A stretch of DNA of 64,000 nt from Setomelanomma holmii (Eukaryota; Ascomycota; Dothideomycetes; Pleosporales; Phaeosphaeriaceae). The position numbers and the translations under genes are program-made. The notes beneath the pieces were generated by a model that was not told the origin of the DNA, did not search any database, and saw only the letters and a list, made by a program, of their open reading frames with translations. Location of the stretch: contig ML978155.1 in the NCBI GenBank assembly GCA_010015745.1, positions 372,001-436,000 on the forward strand, read 5' to 3'. This document shows, piece by piece, positions 10,551 to 21,244 of the stretch; within the stretch, counting starts at the first letter, position 1; each line of letters opens with the position of its first letter.

Positions 10551-12456
10551 CTATAAACAGATCACCAAACCCCCAACTTGGTCTAAATAATCAGTGCCAA
10601 CGTCGACATTTGAGGGTATGTCGATCTGATCGAAGCTTGCAGGGCTGTTTGAGCTCAATGGAACCGCGTCTTCTGCGATGCTTTAGTAAAGCACAGTAAG
10701 CGTATAAATATCATGACTTACCTGACGTAGCGTCTGCATTCCTATCATGTTGAGCATCAGCGCTCATGGTGGCCCTGCCCCTGTCATCAGGCATTAGTTG
10801 GTCCTCTTCACACGAACGCGCAGAACCAAGAGGATCTACTCTACCCATTCTGGCAGCTAGGCGCTGCTTGAACTGCTTCAGTCGCTCCGATTCATTATCG
10901 TCATCGAATCCTGCATCGCTCCACGACCGAGTCGATGCTTGGCCTCGCTCGCGCTCTTCGACATCTCGGCTGTGTGGTGTTTCGGGATAGGCTTCGGACT
11001 CATCACCGAGCACGCGGCCTGCTCCGGCTACCTGGCTCCTTTGCTGCTTGTTCTCACTGGCGACCTTGCGTAAACTCGGAACAGCTTGTATGTCGCCAAA
11101 CAGAGCTGCACGATCTGGTGCCATGTTGGGCCTTTGAGTTGGCATTGGAGGTGGACCTAGAGGTGGTGGCGATGGCATTTCTATTGGCGAGGGCGACCTC
11201 GAGCTAACAGACGAACCTCTTTGGGCTTCTGGATTGTGTGGAGAGGAAGAGCGAGGGCGTGGGACGAATAGAGGAGACTGAGAATGACTGCGGGGCGCGA
11301 GCTCACTCGGCGTTGGTGTCCATGCACGACCTTGCTCAAACGGTGGTGATGGAGGAGTAGCATCCTGTACATGAATCGCCGGTGTCTGCGGAAATCGACT
11401 TTGATGCTGGTGAGTCGGTACAAAAGGACCAGGACGAGAGTGCGGTTCGTGAAGATAACCCGATCTGAGTCCACTTGGAGACTTTGGCCGGGCAGGACGT
11501 GGACCGGATTGCCTTTCCTCACCTCTGCCGCGGTGCTCAGCTTGTCTATGATCTTGGCGTTGACCTTGATCGTTTCGATGCTCATGCCTTCGCCGACTGT
11601 CGTCTTTGCGGCCTCGATCTTCAGCTCGTCGTTCACCACCACTTCTCGGATCATTCTTGAGTAGTTTCTGGGCTTCGCGCAGCCGATCACCTGCATTCTT
11701 TCCAAGAAAGGTGTCCACCGCTTGCTCGACCACACTTCGCATTCGATACCCAGCATCATGTTCAGCCTTGATGTGCTTGTAAGTATTGACTGCGTGTTCC
11801 GTAAACCCCACACCAGGTTTCTTCTTGGGTAACTGTCCAAACAGAGTCTGGCCATCTGGACCTCGTCGTCTAGTCGGAGAGCGCGATACTCCAGATCGTC
11901 CACACTTCTCTGGTGCTACTTCGCGAGGAAGTGTACCAGCGGGGCCAGCACCACCTGTCATCATGTATTCAGGATTGTTATCGGGCGGTCCTTCGGTCAC
12001 GAGATCTGGTATGTTTCGATCAAAGCCTCTCTCGCTAGGTCTGTCATGCGAGCCTTCGCCATGCGGTCGACGTCTATGATCTCGCGCTACCGAATCATCA
12101 CGACGTTGTCGACCCTCTAGCGACCTACCACGATGATGGCCATGCTTTCGGTCCCCCGACCGATGTCGATGGCGATGTCGATGCCTCTCATGAGGCCTAC
12201 CCCGATGGTGGCCTTTGCCATGCTCTCCTTTACCCATCTTCTTCCCTTCCTTAGCCTTCCTAGCTTCCTCTTCCTTACTTAATCGATAAATTTTCACGTT
12301 CTCAACCACGCCTTCAAGGATCAGCCTACCGGTGCTTACGTTGCTGAGATGTGGGTCGCGTGGTCGCGCGCCGTAAAGTAGGTCTTGTATGTTACGTGCG
12401 ACTTGCATGCGGTATGCTGGTGATTTGGGATCTGGTTTTGCGGCTTCTTCGGGCAT
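10551..12456 (-). CDS. Large His/Arg/Ser-rich disordered protein, function unknown
   Basis: Two exons, 12456..10722 and 10672..10551, give 618 residues. Read as one exon, the gene would stop just after residue 578, but CAG|GTAAGT sits exactly there, with a TACTAAA-type branch site and GCAG acceptor 49 bp on. Splicing adds 40 acidic/polar residues, ending near DYLDQVGGL. Residues 1-60 are a short ordered-looking segment (AYRMQVARNIQDLLYGARP). A His/Arg run around residues 88-105 (HERHRHRHRHRSGDRKHGHH) and RS-type motifs follow, then a conserved-looking helix near VNTYKHIKAEHDAG and VDTFLGKNAGDRLREAQKLL. A Pro-rich region follows, and a charged helix (SERLKQFKQRLAARMGRV) lies near the end. RS/RH richness suggests a nuclear or RNA-associated protein, but this is inference. 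Confidence 0.75.
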
Positions 12457-13311
12457 GGGCTAGGCGATGCGGTAAGTGGAAATGTATCATCCTCAGATCA
12501 GGCGTAGATGCGTCTTTATGAAGATTGGTTTGTGAAGGGGGTCGTCACGGGCAGATTGGCAAGCGTGTTGGTCAAACAGTGGGTATGTGAAGAGGCCCGC
12601 CCGGCGTTGACGTCCCAAATGAAGACTATAGAAGGCATCGAAGTACGCGTCAAAATCGTTACAATGTATCTTTTCTAGGGGCCTCACCACAGCCAAAACT
12701 TTCCTGGGTTGAAGGGTCTCCGACCCAGTACGCTCCTATCAACGCGCCGCACTTTGGAGAGACATGACCGCATGGACACACAAAACGCCATGCACGAATA
12801 CGGGGAAACAGAATATAGGTTTTGACTGTGTTCCCAGCCTACTTCCGAATTTGCGCAACGGTCGGTAGTGGGTTGCTGCGCTAGAGCAGGTATCAACCAT
12901 GGTTTGGACACACCATTGGGCGCTAATACTCCTAAGAACCGAATTTTCGAGCACACATCGCTCGACCCAAGATATAAACTCGTCCGCCGTGTTCCAAAGT
13001 ATTTTTGGTTCGTCGCCGAATCACATTCTAGACTCAGCTTCCTAAAGTTGCACACATACCTTCTCGCAGCACTCAACAATGATTTTTTAGAAGAAGGCCC
13101 CGGAATCCTATCAGAGCTGGACATGTGCGGTTAGTTTCGGAACTCTTTGTATTTGACAGGAGTGAGGAGACAGATGTTGATAGTAAGGACCGAACTGCTT
13201 AGATATCACATTGGTTGCCTACAAACAAAACCTTGTTCCCATCCTGCTACATACCTTGAATATCACGTTTCCTCCATATTCCATCCTCCTTGCATATAGG
13301 GCATCCTCCTC
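12457..13311. other. Intergenic region
   Basis: About 0.85 kb upstream of the disordered-protein gene and downstream of the AA11-linked reading frame. An open frame at 12684-13124 (minus) has no recognisable domain and no support, so I do not call it. Confidence 0.45.
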
Positions 13312-14640
13312 CTATCGAACACCACCCCCTACCAAATCCCCACCATCATCCGGATACTCCTTCTCGATATTGTCAAACCACTTCCTAACTTCGTCCTCAC
13401 TTCCCGGGCCAAGATCATTCACCACCGTCGGCATCTTTTCCAAGTTGTTCGATCCGACCTGGAACAAGTCACCCTCACCCGGGTTATTTGGGCCTGGCCA
13501 ATCGATGTTCAGGCCTGGCGGCTCAACGGGGCCGGGGCCGAGGAAGTATGGAAAAACTGCGGCGGCGGGGGACAGGGAAGGAGCGGACTTTGCAGCGGCG
13601 GCGAGAGCGTTAGTGAAGGCTTGGGCGGGGTCAGGCGCTGGGGTCGGTTTGGTTGGTTTTGCGGGTTTGCGGATTGGGGACGGGGTTTGCGTGGTGTGAA
13701 GTAGATCAGCTAGCCATGCTGCTTGCGCCGTACCTTCAGGCGAGACTTCCCCAGGTAGGAAATCAGGATCGAAGCTGACACCATACGTTGCCAGTTTTGT
13801 GGGCGCAAAAGCAGCGAAGATTTTTGCCCAATCGAATTTGGGGAGAGTCGCTGGGTTGGGCACAACGAGTTGACGCTTTAGTTTGGAATTACTCCCTAAG
13901 CCTTCTGGAGGTGCAGTATCCGCGTCTTGGGTGTTATCGACAGCTCTGTCAGTTGGAGCAAGTGAAGCGATGTTCCGTATACACTCGATGACCTTATTCT
14001 GTAATTGTGCGAGATACGCCAAGAACATATCGAGCGACGTCGGGGGTGAGGATGGGAGCAGATCCAAGTCGCTGGGGAGGATGTCATCTCTCTTCTCAAG
14101 CCAGGCTGATCGTGCCAATTGCTTCTTCTCCGCGAGCTGAATGAGTTTGGCAATCTTGACCTCGAGGTCGTTCAGTTGCGCCTCGATCTTCTGCGTCTCT
14201 CCAGCCCGCTTGACAGCTCGACCTTTTCGCGCACATGCCCATGCACAATCGCCTCTCTTTGTCCAGCGTTCCGGACTCTTACAGCCCTCGACGTCCCTCT
14301 TGACCTGCTTGCATGTTGCTGCAGACCTGCTGGTGAAGTACAAATCATCGTAATTGCCCTCGCATTCCGGTGTGAAGTACAGTGCATCGAAGGGCTCAGT
14401 TGGTCCGTCTTGGGCGGTTGAGTCTGCGAACTTGCTCGCAAGGGCTTGCGGAGTTGTATGGGCTCCGTGATAACTCGGAGGAAGAGTGTCGATCGAGTTA
14501 TCGGGTGTGGCACCTTCTTGGGCAACAGTGTCGACGGTGGCTACAGACTCAGGCTGCGATTGTGATTGGATGTCTCGTTGTCTGTTGGGCGCCTGGCCAC
14601 CATATAGTGTTCGTAGATACGCATCAAGTTCTTGCTCCAC
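13312..14640 (-). CDS. Open frame in line with the AA11 gene: possible secreted C-terminal extension or separate gene
   Basis: A 442-codon frame starting at ATG 14640. The same frame is open upstream to a TAG at 14817..14815 and then continues into the AA11 exon 2. No signal peptide follows the ATG, yet the content looks extracellular: Kex2-like KR sites, Cys-containing segments (TPECEGNYDDLYF, CKSPERWTKRGDCAWAC), a charged helix (AQLNDLEVKIAKLIQLAEKK), and Pro-rich linkers. This fits a long extension of the LPMO better than an independent cytosolic protein. No family is recognised. Confidence 0.45.
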   Translation of the reverse strand: MEQELDAYLRTLYGGQAPNRQRDIQSQSQPESVATVDTVAQEGATPDNSIDTLPPSYHGAHTTPQALASKFADSTAQDGPTEPFDALYFTPECEGNYDDLYFTSRSAATCKQVKRDVEGCKSPERWTKRGDCAWACARKGRAVKRAGETQKIEAQLNDLEVKIAKLIQLAEKKQLARSAWLEKRDDILPSDLDLLPSSPPTSLDMFLAYLAQLQNKVIECIRNIASLAPTDRAVDNTQDADTAPPEGLGSNSKLKRQLVVPNPATLPKFDWAKIFAAFAPTKLATYGVSFDPDFLPGEVSPEGTAQAAWLADLLHTTQTPSPIRKPAKPTKPTPAPDPAQAFTNALAAAAKSAPSLSPAAAVFPYFLGPGPVEPPGLNIDWPGPNNPGEGDLFQVGSNNLEKMPTVVNDLGPGSEDEVRKWFDNIEKEYPDDGGDLVGGGVR

Positions 14641-15797
14641 CTCTGGCGAGGGATCTTTGCCGGTGCTAACGTCTTGCGCGGAGGGTTTGCTGGCAACTGT
14701 CTGCTGCTTTTGTTGTGTTGGCTGTATTGGCTTACTTGGAACCTTGTTCGTGCCAGAGCTGGGTTTTGACTTGACCGGTTGCTGAGAACTTGAAGTGCCG
14801 CAGCCATCCGGGTGCTACAATCCGTCACCGAGGTTGCAACCTGAGGACGTACTACTCTGACCTGACGATTGCCATTGCCCGCTGCTCCCACTCGAGCTTG
14901 AACCTTGTGGTGAGGATGGCGGTGCAGAGGAAGACGATGAGGTAGAACTACCGGCGCTCTTGCTTCCTTTTCCTGTACACTCGCCCTTCTTGAAGCTCGG
15001 CGCTGCGGAGCCGCTCTCCTCGTCTCCAAAGTCGACGCTTCGACCTGGATTGTCGAAGACAACGTCGGTCGTTTCCTTCGTAACACAGTCGTTGATACTG
15101 GCGAGATTGGCAACAAAGAGGTTTGGATACGATGCTAGCGCACTCTGAGCAGCTGCATTAGTCGTTGTAACGCCTCTTGCATCCAGCTGACTGGATTCTT
15201 CGCTTCCAATATCCCGCTTAGCACCGCCCTTTGGAACGAGGTCGACGACTGCACAATTCATGTACATCTCACGGTTGCCTATTTAATTGAACCTAGCTGC
15301 CATCAGTTCCCGTTGTTCTCTTGGCACCAATGAAGGTTTACATACCAAGTCCATGCGAACAAACCTGTTGTCCTTTTGTTTCCTAGTCCTTTGCCTAGTT
15401 CCAGCGGCACCGTGAAGTTGTACTGCTTCGCGATGGGACATCCACCTTCAATGCTCTTGATGACTTTGAAGTTGATGCCTCCATCGAAGCTGAAACTCAA
15501 CTGACAACTTCCCCCACCATGCGTCGCACTTCCAGAGAGCTCCGTTTGGTAGGTTTTGCCGGGCTCATATGTAGCCACAGTAGTCCATGGTGTGTTCCAC
15601 TGATAACCTTTGCACGAGAAGTCACTGCCATCTGCTTTCAGGGGTTTGAGGATGTTGTAGTCCTTGGGCTCATTCGGACGGTTCGTCGCGTGCGGATCAC
15701 GGAAAGGAGAAGGATTGCCCATCTGCATATGTGCATGGATCAAAGGAAAGGCGCTGAGTGCGCTGAGGATGGAAAGAAGAGCCATCATGTCCAGCAT
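13312..15797 (-). pseudogene. AA11 lytic polysaccharide monooxygenase, interrupted by two in-frame stops
   Basis: AA11 enzymes oxidatively cleave chitin using copper. The start is the ATG at 15797 with a signal peptide (MALLSILSALSAFPLIHA), then the mature N-terminal copper-ligand histidine in HMQMGNPSPF. The second histidine is in SATHGGGSCQLSFSFDGG. Exon 1 is 15797..15346; the 53-bp intron 15345..15293 (GTATGT...CTAG) joins W to FN. The next codon is TAA (15285..15283), where relatives have a lysine-like residue; the frame then continues IGNREMYMNCAVVDL, which holds the expected axial tyrosine and a conserved cysteine. A Ser-rich linker follows to a TAG at 14817..14815, then 501 more sense codons to 13312. 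A product ending at the first stop would lack the axial tyrosine strand. No intron I could find removes either stop in frame. Alternatives are sequencing error or stop readthrough. Confidence 0.72.
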
Positions 15798-16321
15798 GCA
15801 ATGGTTCTGAAAACGAAAGGAGGTGCAGCACGATGGGTTCGGCGTCCGGACACTCGACCATATTGATACTCCTGAGCAGGAAGCAAGGGAAGGAGGGGTT
15901 AGAGGGGAAGTACGCGTTGAATCCAACGGGAGAAAACGCGCACATCGATAAATTCTATACGCTGAGAGACCTTATCCTAGCGGTGCAAGTAAGATGTAGG
16001 TAACGCGTACTTGCTAGTCGAAATGGCAGACACGCATGAGAACGCGACGAGTGACTGAGAGGGAGACCAATGCAATTAGCATTCAGAACTTCTTACCAGA
16101 TGCCAACAACTCTGTCCCGAATGTATTGTTCCATGGGAGTATCTTCGCGTGGAGCGTGTCCGGTCAGACTGGAATGCGACACCCAACCTCGTCGGCCTCT
16201 CCACTTCATCGCCACTAACCACGCATTCCGACAAGTATTGGTACCACGTCGAAAAGTTTCGCACTCTGGCAAAGCTTGGTAGCGACCCAGCAACGCCTAT
16301 TTTCCATTCAGATGCGCCAAT
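15798..16321. other. Intergenic region
   Basis: About 0.5 kb upstream of the AA11 start and downstream of the Pga2-like gene (both minus). It should contain the AA11 promoter. No supported gene. Confidence 0.45.
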
Positions 16322-16651
16322 CTATTTCCGTTGCCTAGTCTTGCCGTCGTCTGTCACCTCCCCTAAGACCTTTCCAGGGCCCTTCTTTGCTCCTCGCAGA
16401 CTATTCGCATCTGGACCTTTGTCCACTCCTAGGCCGAGTTCTTCGGCCTCTTTCTCCATTGCAGCTTTTCGTCGTTTCGCGGCGGCACCGAGTAGATAAG
16501 GGCGGATGAGCATGTAGGCGCCGACAATGGCGATGATGCGGATCCAGCGCTGTGTGGTCATGCCCTCAAATGATTTGATTGTGTTGGTTACTAGGCGGTC
16601 TTTGGCGGTCGAGAGGCCATCCACGATATAATCTAGGCTGAGGTTCTCCAT
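16322..16651 (-). CDS. Pga2-like protein trafficking protein
   Basis: Small ER/nuclear-envelope membrane protein of the fungal Pga2 family, which in yeast is needed for protein processing and trafficking. Single exon, 109 residues, start at ATG 16651. A single hydrophobic helix (WIRIIAIVGAYMLIRPYLLG, residues 41-60) contains the family-typical RPYL. A basic helix (AAAKRRKAAMEKEAEELGLG) and a Gly/Lys-rich tail follow. Length and layout fit the family. It faces the CENP-S gene across a 353-bp shared 5' region. Confidence 0.7.
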   Translation of the reverse strand: MENLSLDYIVDGLSTAKDRLVTNTIKSFEGMTTQRWIRIIAIVGAYMLIRPYLLGAAAKRRKAAMEKEAEELGLGVDKGPDANSLRGAKKGPGKVLGEVTDDGKTRQRK

Positions 16652-17004
16652 GTCTGGATATGCGCGTGAGAGGATGGCGGGTGTAGGGGACTCGTTGCGC
16701 AGTATACTGCAGCTTTGCTAGATTCGATGAAGGCCTTGAGGGTGCCGATGCTCGTGATGGGATGTATGCGCGAGAAGAACTCTTCAGTGTGCAGTCGAGG
16801 ATTCGGTCGAAGCTAAAGCGGAATTCGTGGATGTGAAAGATTTGGTGTGAAGAAACAATTCGCTCAAACAAATGTCGCAGTCCTCAGCAACGGCAGACCC
16901 CTGCGTAGATCCCGCCCACCACCGAGGCCCCGCCATTGGCTCCTCCTCGACGCGTCGCCCGGCCGCATAGCAGTTCGCTCACAACTCCGCGTCGCAACTC
17001 AAGG
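16652..17004. promoter_or_regulatory. Shared 5' region of Pga2-like and CENP-S genes
   Basis: The two genes are read outwards from this 353-bp interval, so it must carry both promoters. No clear TATA element was recognised; the CENP-S side is pyrimidine-rich. Confidence 0.5.
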
Positions 17005-17510
17005 ATGGCGTCAACAGATGCCGCTGCAGAGAAGGAAGAGGTAAGCACGATACATCATCAACAATTGTCGCAATGCCCACGCTGACTACTTGTTACAGCG
17101 TCTCAAGTCGGCTTTATGGTACTCTATCGGCCAGTTTGTCGACGAAGAATGTCTGAACGATGACTTGAATGCCACGCCGCAATTCATTGGCGCCCTCACA
17201 GAACTCGTATACACCCAGATCGGTATGTGCAATCAGGTCTCTGCTTGCGTTAAGATACTCATGCATCACCACAGCCAACACAGCGCGCGATCTGGAAGTC
17301 TTCAGCAAACACGGCGGTCGCAAAGTCATCAACACAGACGACGTTATGCTGCTCACTCGCCGAAATGACGCTCTCGAAACGATGCTCAAACAAGAGCTAG
17401 ACCGCATGAAATCTGCAGAAGGTCGAGCTGATGGACAAGCTGTTGCTGGAGCGCATGGGAAGAAGCGTGGGAGGCCTGCTGGGACCGGGAAAGGCAAGGC
17501 GAAGGCATAA
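17005..17510 (+). CDS. CENP-S / MHF1 histone-fold protein
   Basis: Partner of CENP-X (MHF2) in the kinetochore CENP-T-W-S-X complex and in Fanconi FANCM-type DNA repair. Three exons: 17005..17040, 17099..17222 and 17275..17510, giving 131 residues. The histone fold covers residues ~12-90: RLKSALWYSIGQFVDEE, then TPQFIGALTELVYTQIANTARDLEVFS, then HGGRKVINTDDVMLLTRRN, which is the family signature including the TDDV and RN residues. The C-terminal tail (KKRGRPAGTGKGKAKA) resembles an AT-hook. The first exon codes only 12 residues. Confidence 0.9.
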
Positions 17511-18722
17511 GGTGGATATATGCTTGATGGTACAACCTTTGCCACGGCTTGTGATTGTAGGCGGCGTTCTGGCGTTTTGATGATACCTCCGGAAGTCCTG
17601 AAGGTGGAAACCATGCTACCGTCGTCGAGAGGGTATTCGTCCCAGATCAACACGAATACCAAGAAGGGAATGCTAGACTTTGGAAAACATTCCAATTTAA
17701 CTGCTATGCACACCTCATGAATATGGCCGCAAATGTCCACTCTCGCAGGGCATGGAAAGTAGGAAGTAATAACATTGGTGGGCGGCGTAAAAATGGCCCC
17801 ACGTTGGCCGCGCAACGCAGCAGCATGAGCGAATACTTAGGTCAAAGCTGGGGTGCCTCCGTCAAGCCTCAAAGCCTCAACACCGGCAGCGTCAGGCAGG
17901 AAATCTCCGAACGTTGTTGTGCTGGCCTGCCGGGGGACCAGCGCTAAAGATGCGGAATTCTTTCCTCCACATCTGGGCATGCGAAGCGACGTCAAGTCCG
18001 CTTCAGTCACAGGCTTCCCCAGCTCCGGCCTCAAGGCGAGTGTGCACTTGCGCGCTACTTATCGTCAGGATTGCGCTTGTCACACAACATCATTACCGCA
18101 TCTAAGACAGACAAGTGCACGATGTCGCACGCAAAGGGATGAATGTAGAACCCGCCAAAGGCATCGCGAACGCCTCGCGTTCGGCTCGAACCGAACGCAG
18201 TCAGCACTCTGATCTTGAGCCCCATCCGACGCGGGCGCCTTCATCGTGCAGTCTCGACCGCTGCAAGGGCACGTCTGTTGTGCCTGTGGCTTGTGGCTGA
18301 GTGCCCAACACTCCACATGTCATCCATGAGTTTTCCTTGATGGAGTGTGGCAGCGGGATGATCTCAAGGCACAGCTGTTCCTTGGCCAGTGTGACGTCTG
18401 AACAAAGTGTTCCTCGGCCTGAGTTCCTGCGTCGTTGAATGGTGGGCCCAAGATGAGGTGTGGCTAAGCGACGTCATCATGCAGATCAGCGCACCTGCAT
18501 TTGGCGGAAAGCGAACAAGGAAGGAACCGAAGGCACTTGTGACGACGAAAATCAAGCGCAAGGCTTTCGTCATAGCCAGTCAAGCCCATTCACATAAATC
18601 ACCCCTTGCGCCTGGCCAATATCGTATTCCATTATCGAAACAGACTTCACCTTTGTTACCTCTTTGACCTTGATCAGGATCTCTCCTTCCCTTCTACTTG
18701 TGATATCCTACCACCCAACACA
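17511..18722. other. Intergenic region
   Basis: About 1.2 kb between CENP-S and the MARVEL gene, both on the plus strand. Overlapping small frames exist on both strands without recognisable content. The MARVEL 5' leader, just before 18723, is CT-rich. Confidence 0.45.
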
Positions 18723-19599
18723 ATGGCTATTGGAGGCGCCGTCCTGCGTCTGAGCGCGACCGCTCTGTACGCTCTCGAGTTCTGCTGTGCTGGCATTATC
18801 CTCGGTTTCTACAGTTACTTCCTTGCCGTGCAAGCGGATCGCGATGTTACCATTCCACGATGGCAACAAGCAGTCACTGGAATGTCTGGCGGCATTGTCC
18901 TCTACACCATCTTCGCAGTTTTGTTGACCTGCTTCCTTGGCGGCAAGGCCTTCTTCGCCTTCCTCGGTATGGTCTTCGACCTCCTTTGCGCCGGTGCCAT
19001 GATCGCGATCGCTGTCCTGACACGTGACGGTGCTCACTCCTGCTCTGGCAACGTCGAGACTCCTCTCGGAGATGGTCCATCAAACTCCAAGGAGGGCTTT
19101 GGTTCCGACAGTCAGGGCAACCAGATTACCTACTCTGCGTCCCTTGGCACTGTCTGTCGCTTCAACACTGTTTGCTTCGCCGTCTCCATCATTGGAGCGT
19201 ATGTATAACTTCACTGGTGTCCCGATACACTTGCTAATGAATCTCAGCTTCTTGTTCCTCCTCTCCATCGCTCTCCAGCTCTTCTTGACCAAGCACCACA
19301 AGAAGGAGAAGCGCTACGGCCCTGGCCCATCCAACGGCTACACCAAGGGCTCCGGTGCCAAGTTCTGGCAGCGCAACCAGCGCAAGAAGGGTCTTCGCGA
19401 TCCCGAAGTTGGCACAGTCCCCGTCTCTGGTGGCCTTGCTGCCCCAGCGCATGATGTTCGACCATCGCACGACACTGCTTATACTGGTTCCACTGTTGCT
19501 GCTCCCAACACCGGCTACGTGCACGACAAGCCTGTTACTGGCGGTTACCACACCGCGCCAACTGGCACCTACCACAACACTCCTGCTACCAACTATTAA
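18723..19599 (+). CDS. Fungal MARVEL-domain four-span membrane protein
   Basis: Exons 18723..19198 and 19248..19599 (donor GTATGT, acceptor CTCAG) give 275 residues. Four hydrophobic helices make a MARVEL-like unit: ALYALEFCCAGIILGFYSYF, GGIVLYTIFAVLLTCFLGG, AFFAFLGMVFDLLCAGAMIA, and a fourth that spans the splice site (TVCFAVSIIGAFLFLLSIAL). The loop between helices 3 and 4 carries two cysteines, as in other fungal MARVEL proteins. The cytosolic tail is basic near the membrane, then Gly/Thr/Tyr/Pro-rich with repeats such as GGYHTAPTGTYHNTP. MARVEL proteins organise membrane microdomains; the exact role is unknown. The start is chosen at 18723 because upstream sequence reads as 5' leader. Confidence 0.82.
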
Positions 19600-20130
19600 T
19601 CTCATCTCAACGAAACGAGAGAATCGTACAGCAAAGCTGATTGTTGGGATAGATTGGCAATACCACTGTTGAGGGTGGCTCTTTTTCTTTGTACCTGTTT
19701 ACAACTTACGCACTATACCACGTTATCAGACAGACCTGATATTCCAAGAGGCAGATACTGCTGTACGATACACGATATGACCTAATACCTAATTATATGA
19801 GAACATACTTCAAAATAAGTCGTCGTGCACTTTTGTCGTGATTAACCTGATACTCCTTATTTTGGCATCCAATGGTGATGCTGTAGCTTTAATGAGAGAA
19901 GAAAACATGTTTCATCACTGAGCCCTTGATCTCATACGCTCCACGACGCCACAGACGTTGGCGAGATAGCACATGACACTTGGATTGCGAACGCCTAAAC
20001 ACACGTAGACAAGATAAGTATATAAAGAACAAATGTCAAGGTATATATGTACACGAAAACACATCTCCATCCTCCAAAGCCATCATCCATGCTTCTAAAC
20101 CCCTTCACCACATTTACCATTTACTCACGC
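19600..20130. other. Intergenic region between convergent genes
   Basis: About 0.5 kb between the 3' ends of the MARVEL and AA9 genes; AT-rich, likely both terminators. No gene seen. Confidence 0.5.
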
Positions 20131-21244
20131 TTAAAAAGCGCGCGCATGTCTCCTCGCCTTGCTCGCCGATCCAGTCTTAGCCTCCAGCCACGCAATGAAC
20201 GTATTGAGTGTGAACTTCGCGGGCAGAGATCCAGCATCTGATCCGGACGATGGAGTTGGCGCGGCAGATGCCACGGGAGTAGCGCTAGCAATTGGTGCGG
20301 AAGACGCGATGGGTGTCTCAACAGCGATGGCGGAGGGGGTTGGGATGGGTGTAGCTTCAACGACCGCAGACGCGGATGCTGAAGGAACGGCAGACGCAAC
20401 CGCGCTCGACGCAGCCGCCGAGCTCGCAGCAGGCTTTGTAGTAGTTGGCGTCGACCCTGATCCCGATCCTGATCCACCGCAGCTAGCAACCGGGCCACCA
20501 GGCGCAGTGTAGTTGGTCGGGTCGAAGCCATTGTACACGTTGGGAATGTAAATATCTGCATCGTCGGCCTTGTATGTGCCTGGGATGCTGATGGTTGGAC
20601 CGCAGGTGCCGGCCGTGGAGGACGAGGAGATTTTGAGTTGGGCGCAGCCGATGTAGAATTGTGCGCCGCCGATGGTCTGGGCCCCGTGGAGGGCGAGCAT
20701 CTCGGAGCGGAGCTGGGGTGCTGTGTTAGTAGTGTTGACTATGTTGGGTGTTGGGCAGTGGTAGAACTGAACGAAGCAGAATACGGATATCACTTACGAG
20801 GTACTGTCCACTAGCAAGACCAGTGGGAAGTTTGAACTCATGCGTCATGTTCGCGGCTTGCATGATTTCATTCGCCCATTTGCCATCCACATAGTCCAGC
20901 TCATCGATTTTGAACCAGCCCGCGCCCGCACCAGTCGCGGTAGCCGCGTCGTCGACGGGAAGCAGGAAGTGCGTAATCGGGCCTGGGTGGCTGGACGAGT
21001 CCCACTGGACCTTGATAGAGTCACCAGCAGCAGCGTCAACAGTGGAAACAGCTTGGCCGTTGGTGGAGGGAACATTGCATGCCATGTCGGTGGATGTTAC
21101 GTCCGTGACGGGGGAGTTGGAAGGTGGCATCCGGATGCCGACTTGGTAGCCTGGAGTCACTTCGTTGATCCATAGCTGATGCCAGTTCTGATGGGCCGAG
21201 ACGGCGGTGAGCAGGGTGGTTGTTAGGAGTGCTTTGGAGAACAT
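20131..21244 (-). CDS. AA9 lytic polysaccharide monooxygenase
   Basis: Secreted copper enzyme (former GH61) that oxidatively cleaves cellulose or related glucans. Exons 21244..20798 and 20712..20131 give 342 residues. Signal peptide MFSKALLTTTLLTAVSA precedes the mature N-terminal histidine in HQNWHQLWIN, the copper ligand. The second histidine lies in SSSHPGPITHFLLPV, and the axial tyrosine in AQFYIGCAQLKI. Cysteines for two disulfides are visible. The catalytic domain ends near residue 230 (VYNGFDPTNYTAPGGP). A Ser/Ala/Pro-rich linker of ~75 residues follows, then a short conserved-looking tail (KFTLNTFIAWLEAKTG) rather than a CBM1. Expression is usually induced by plant polymers; a TATA element lies ~190 bp upstream. 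Confidence 0.92.

Noticed and set aside
12684..13124. 146-codon minus-strand frame
   Set aside because: No family resemblance or supporting signals; likely chance.
14775..14850. Intron removing the AA11 TAG (GTGACG donor to CTCAG acceptor, 47 nt)
   Set aside because: Removing 47 nt shifts the downstream 500-codon frame; no alternative pair nearby keeps frame.
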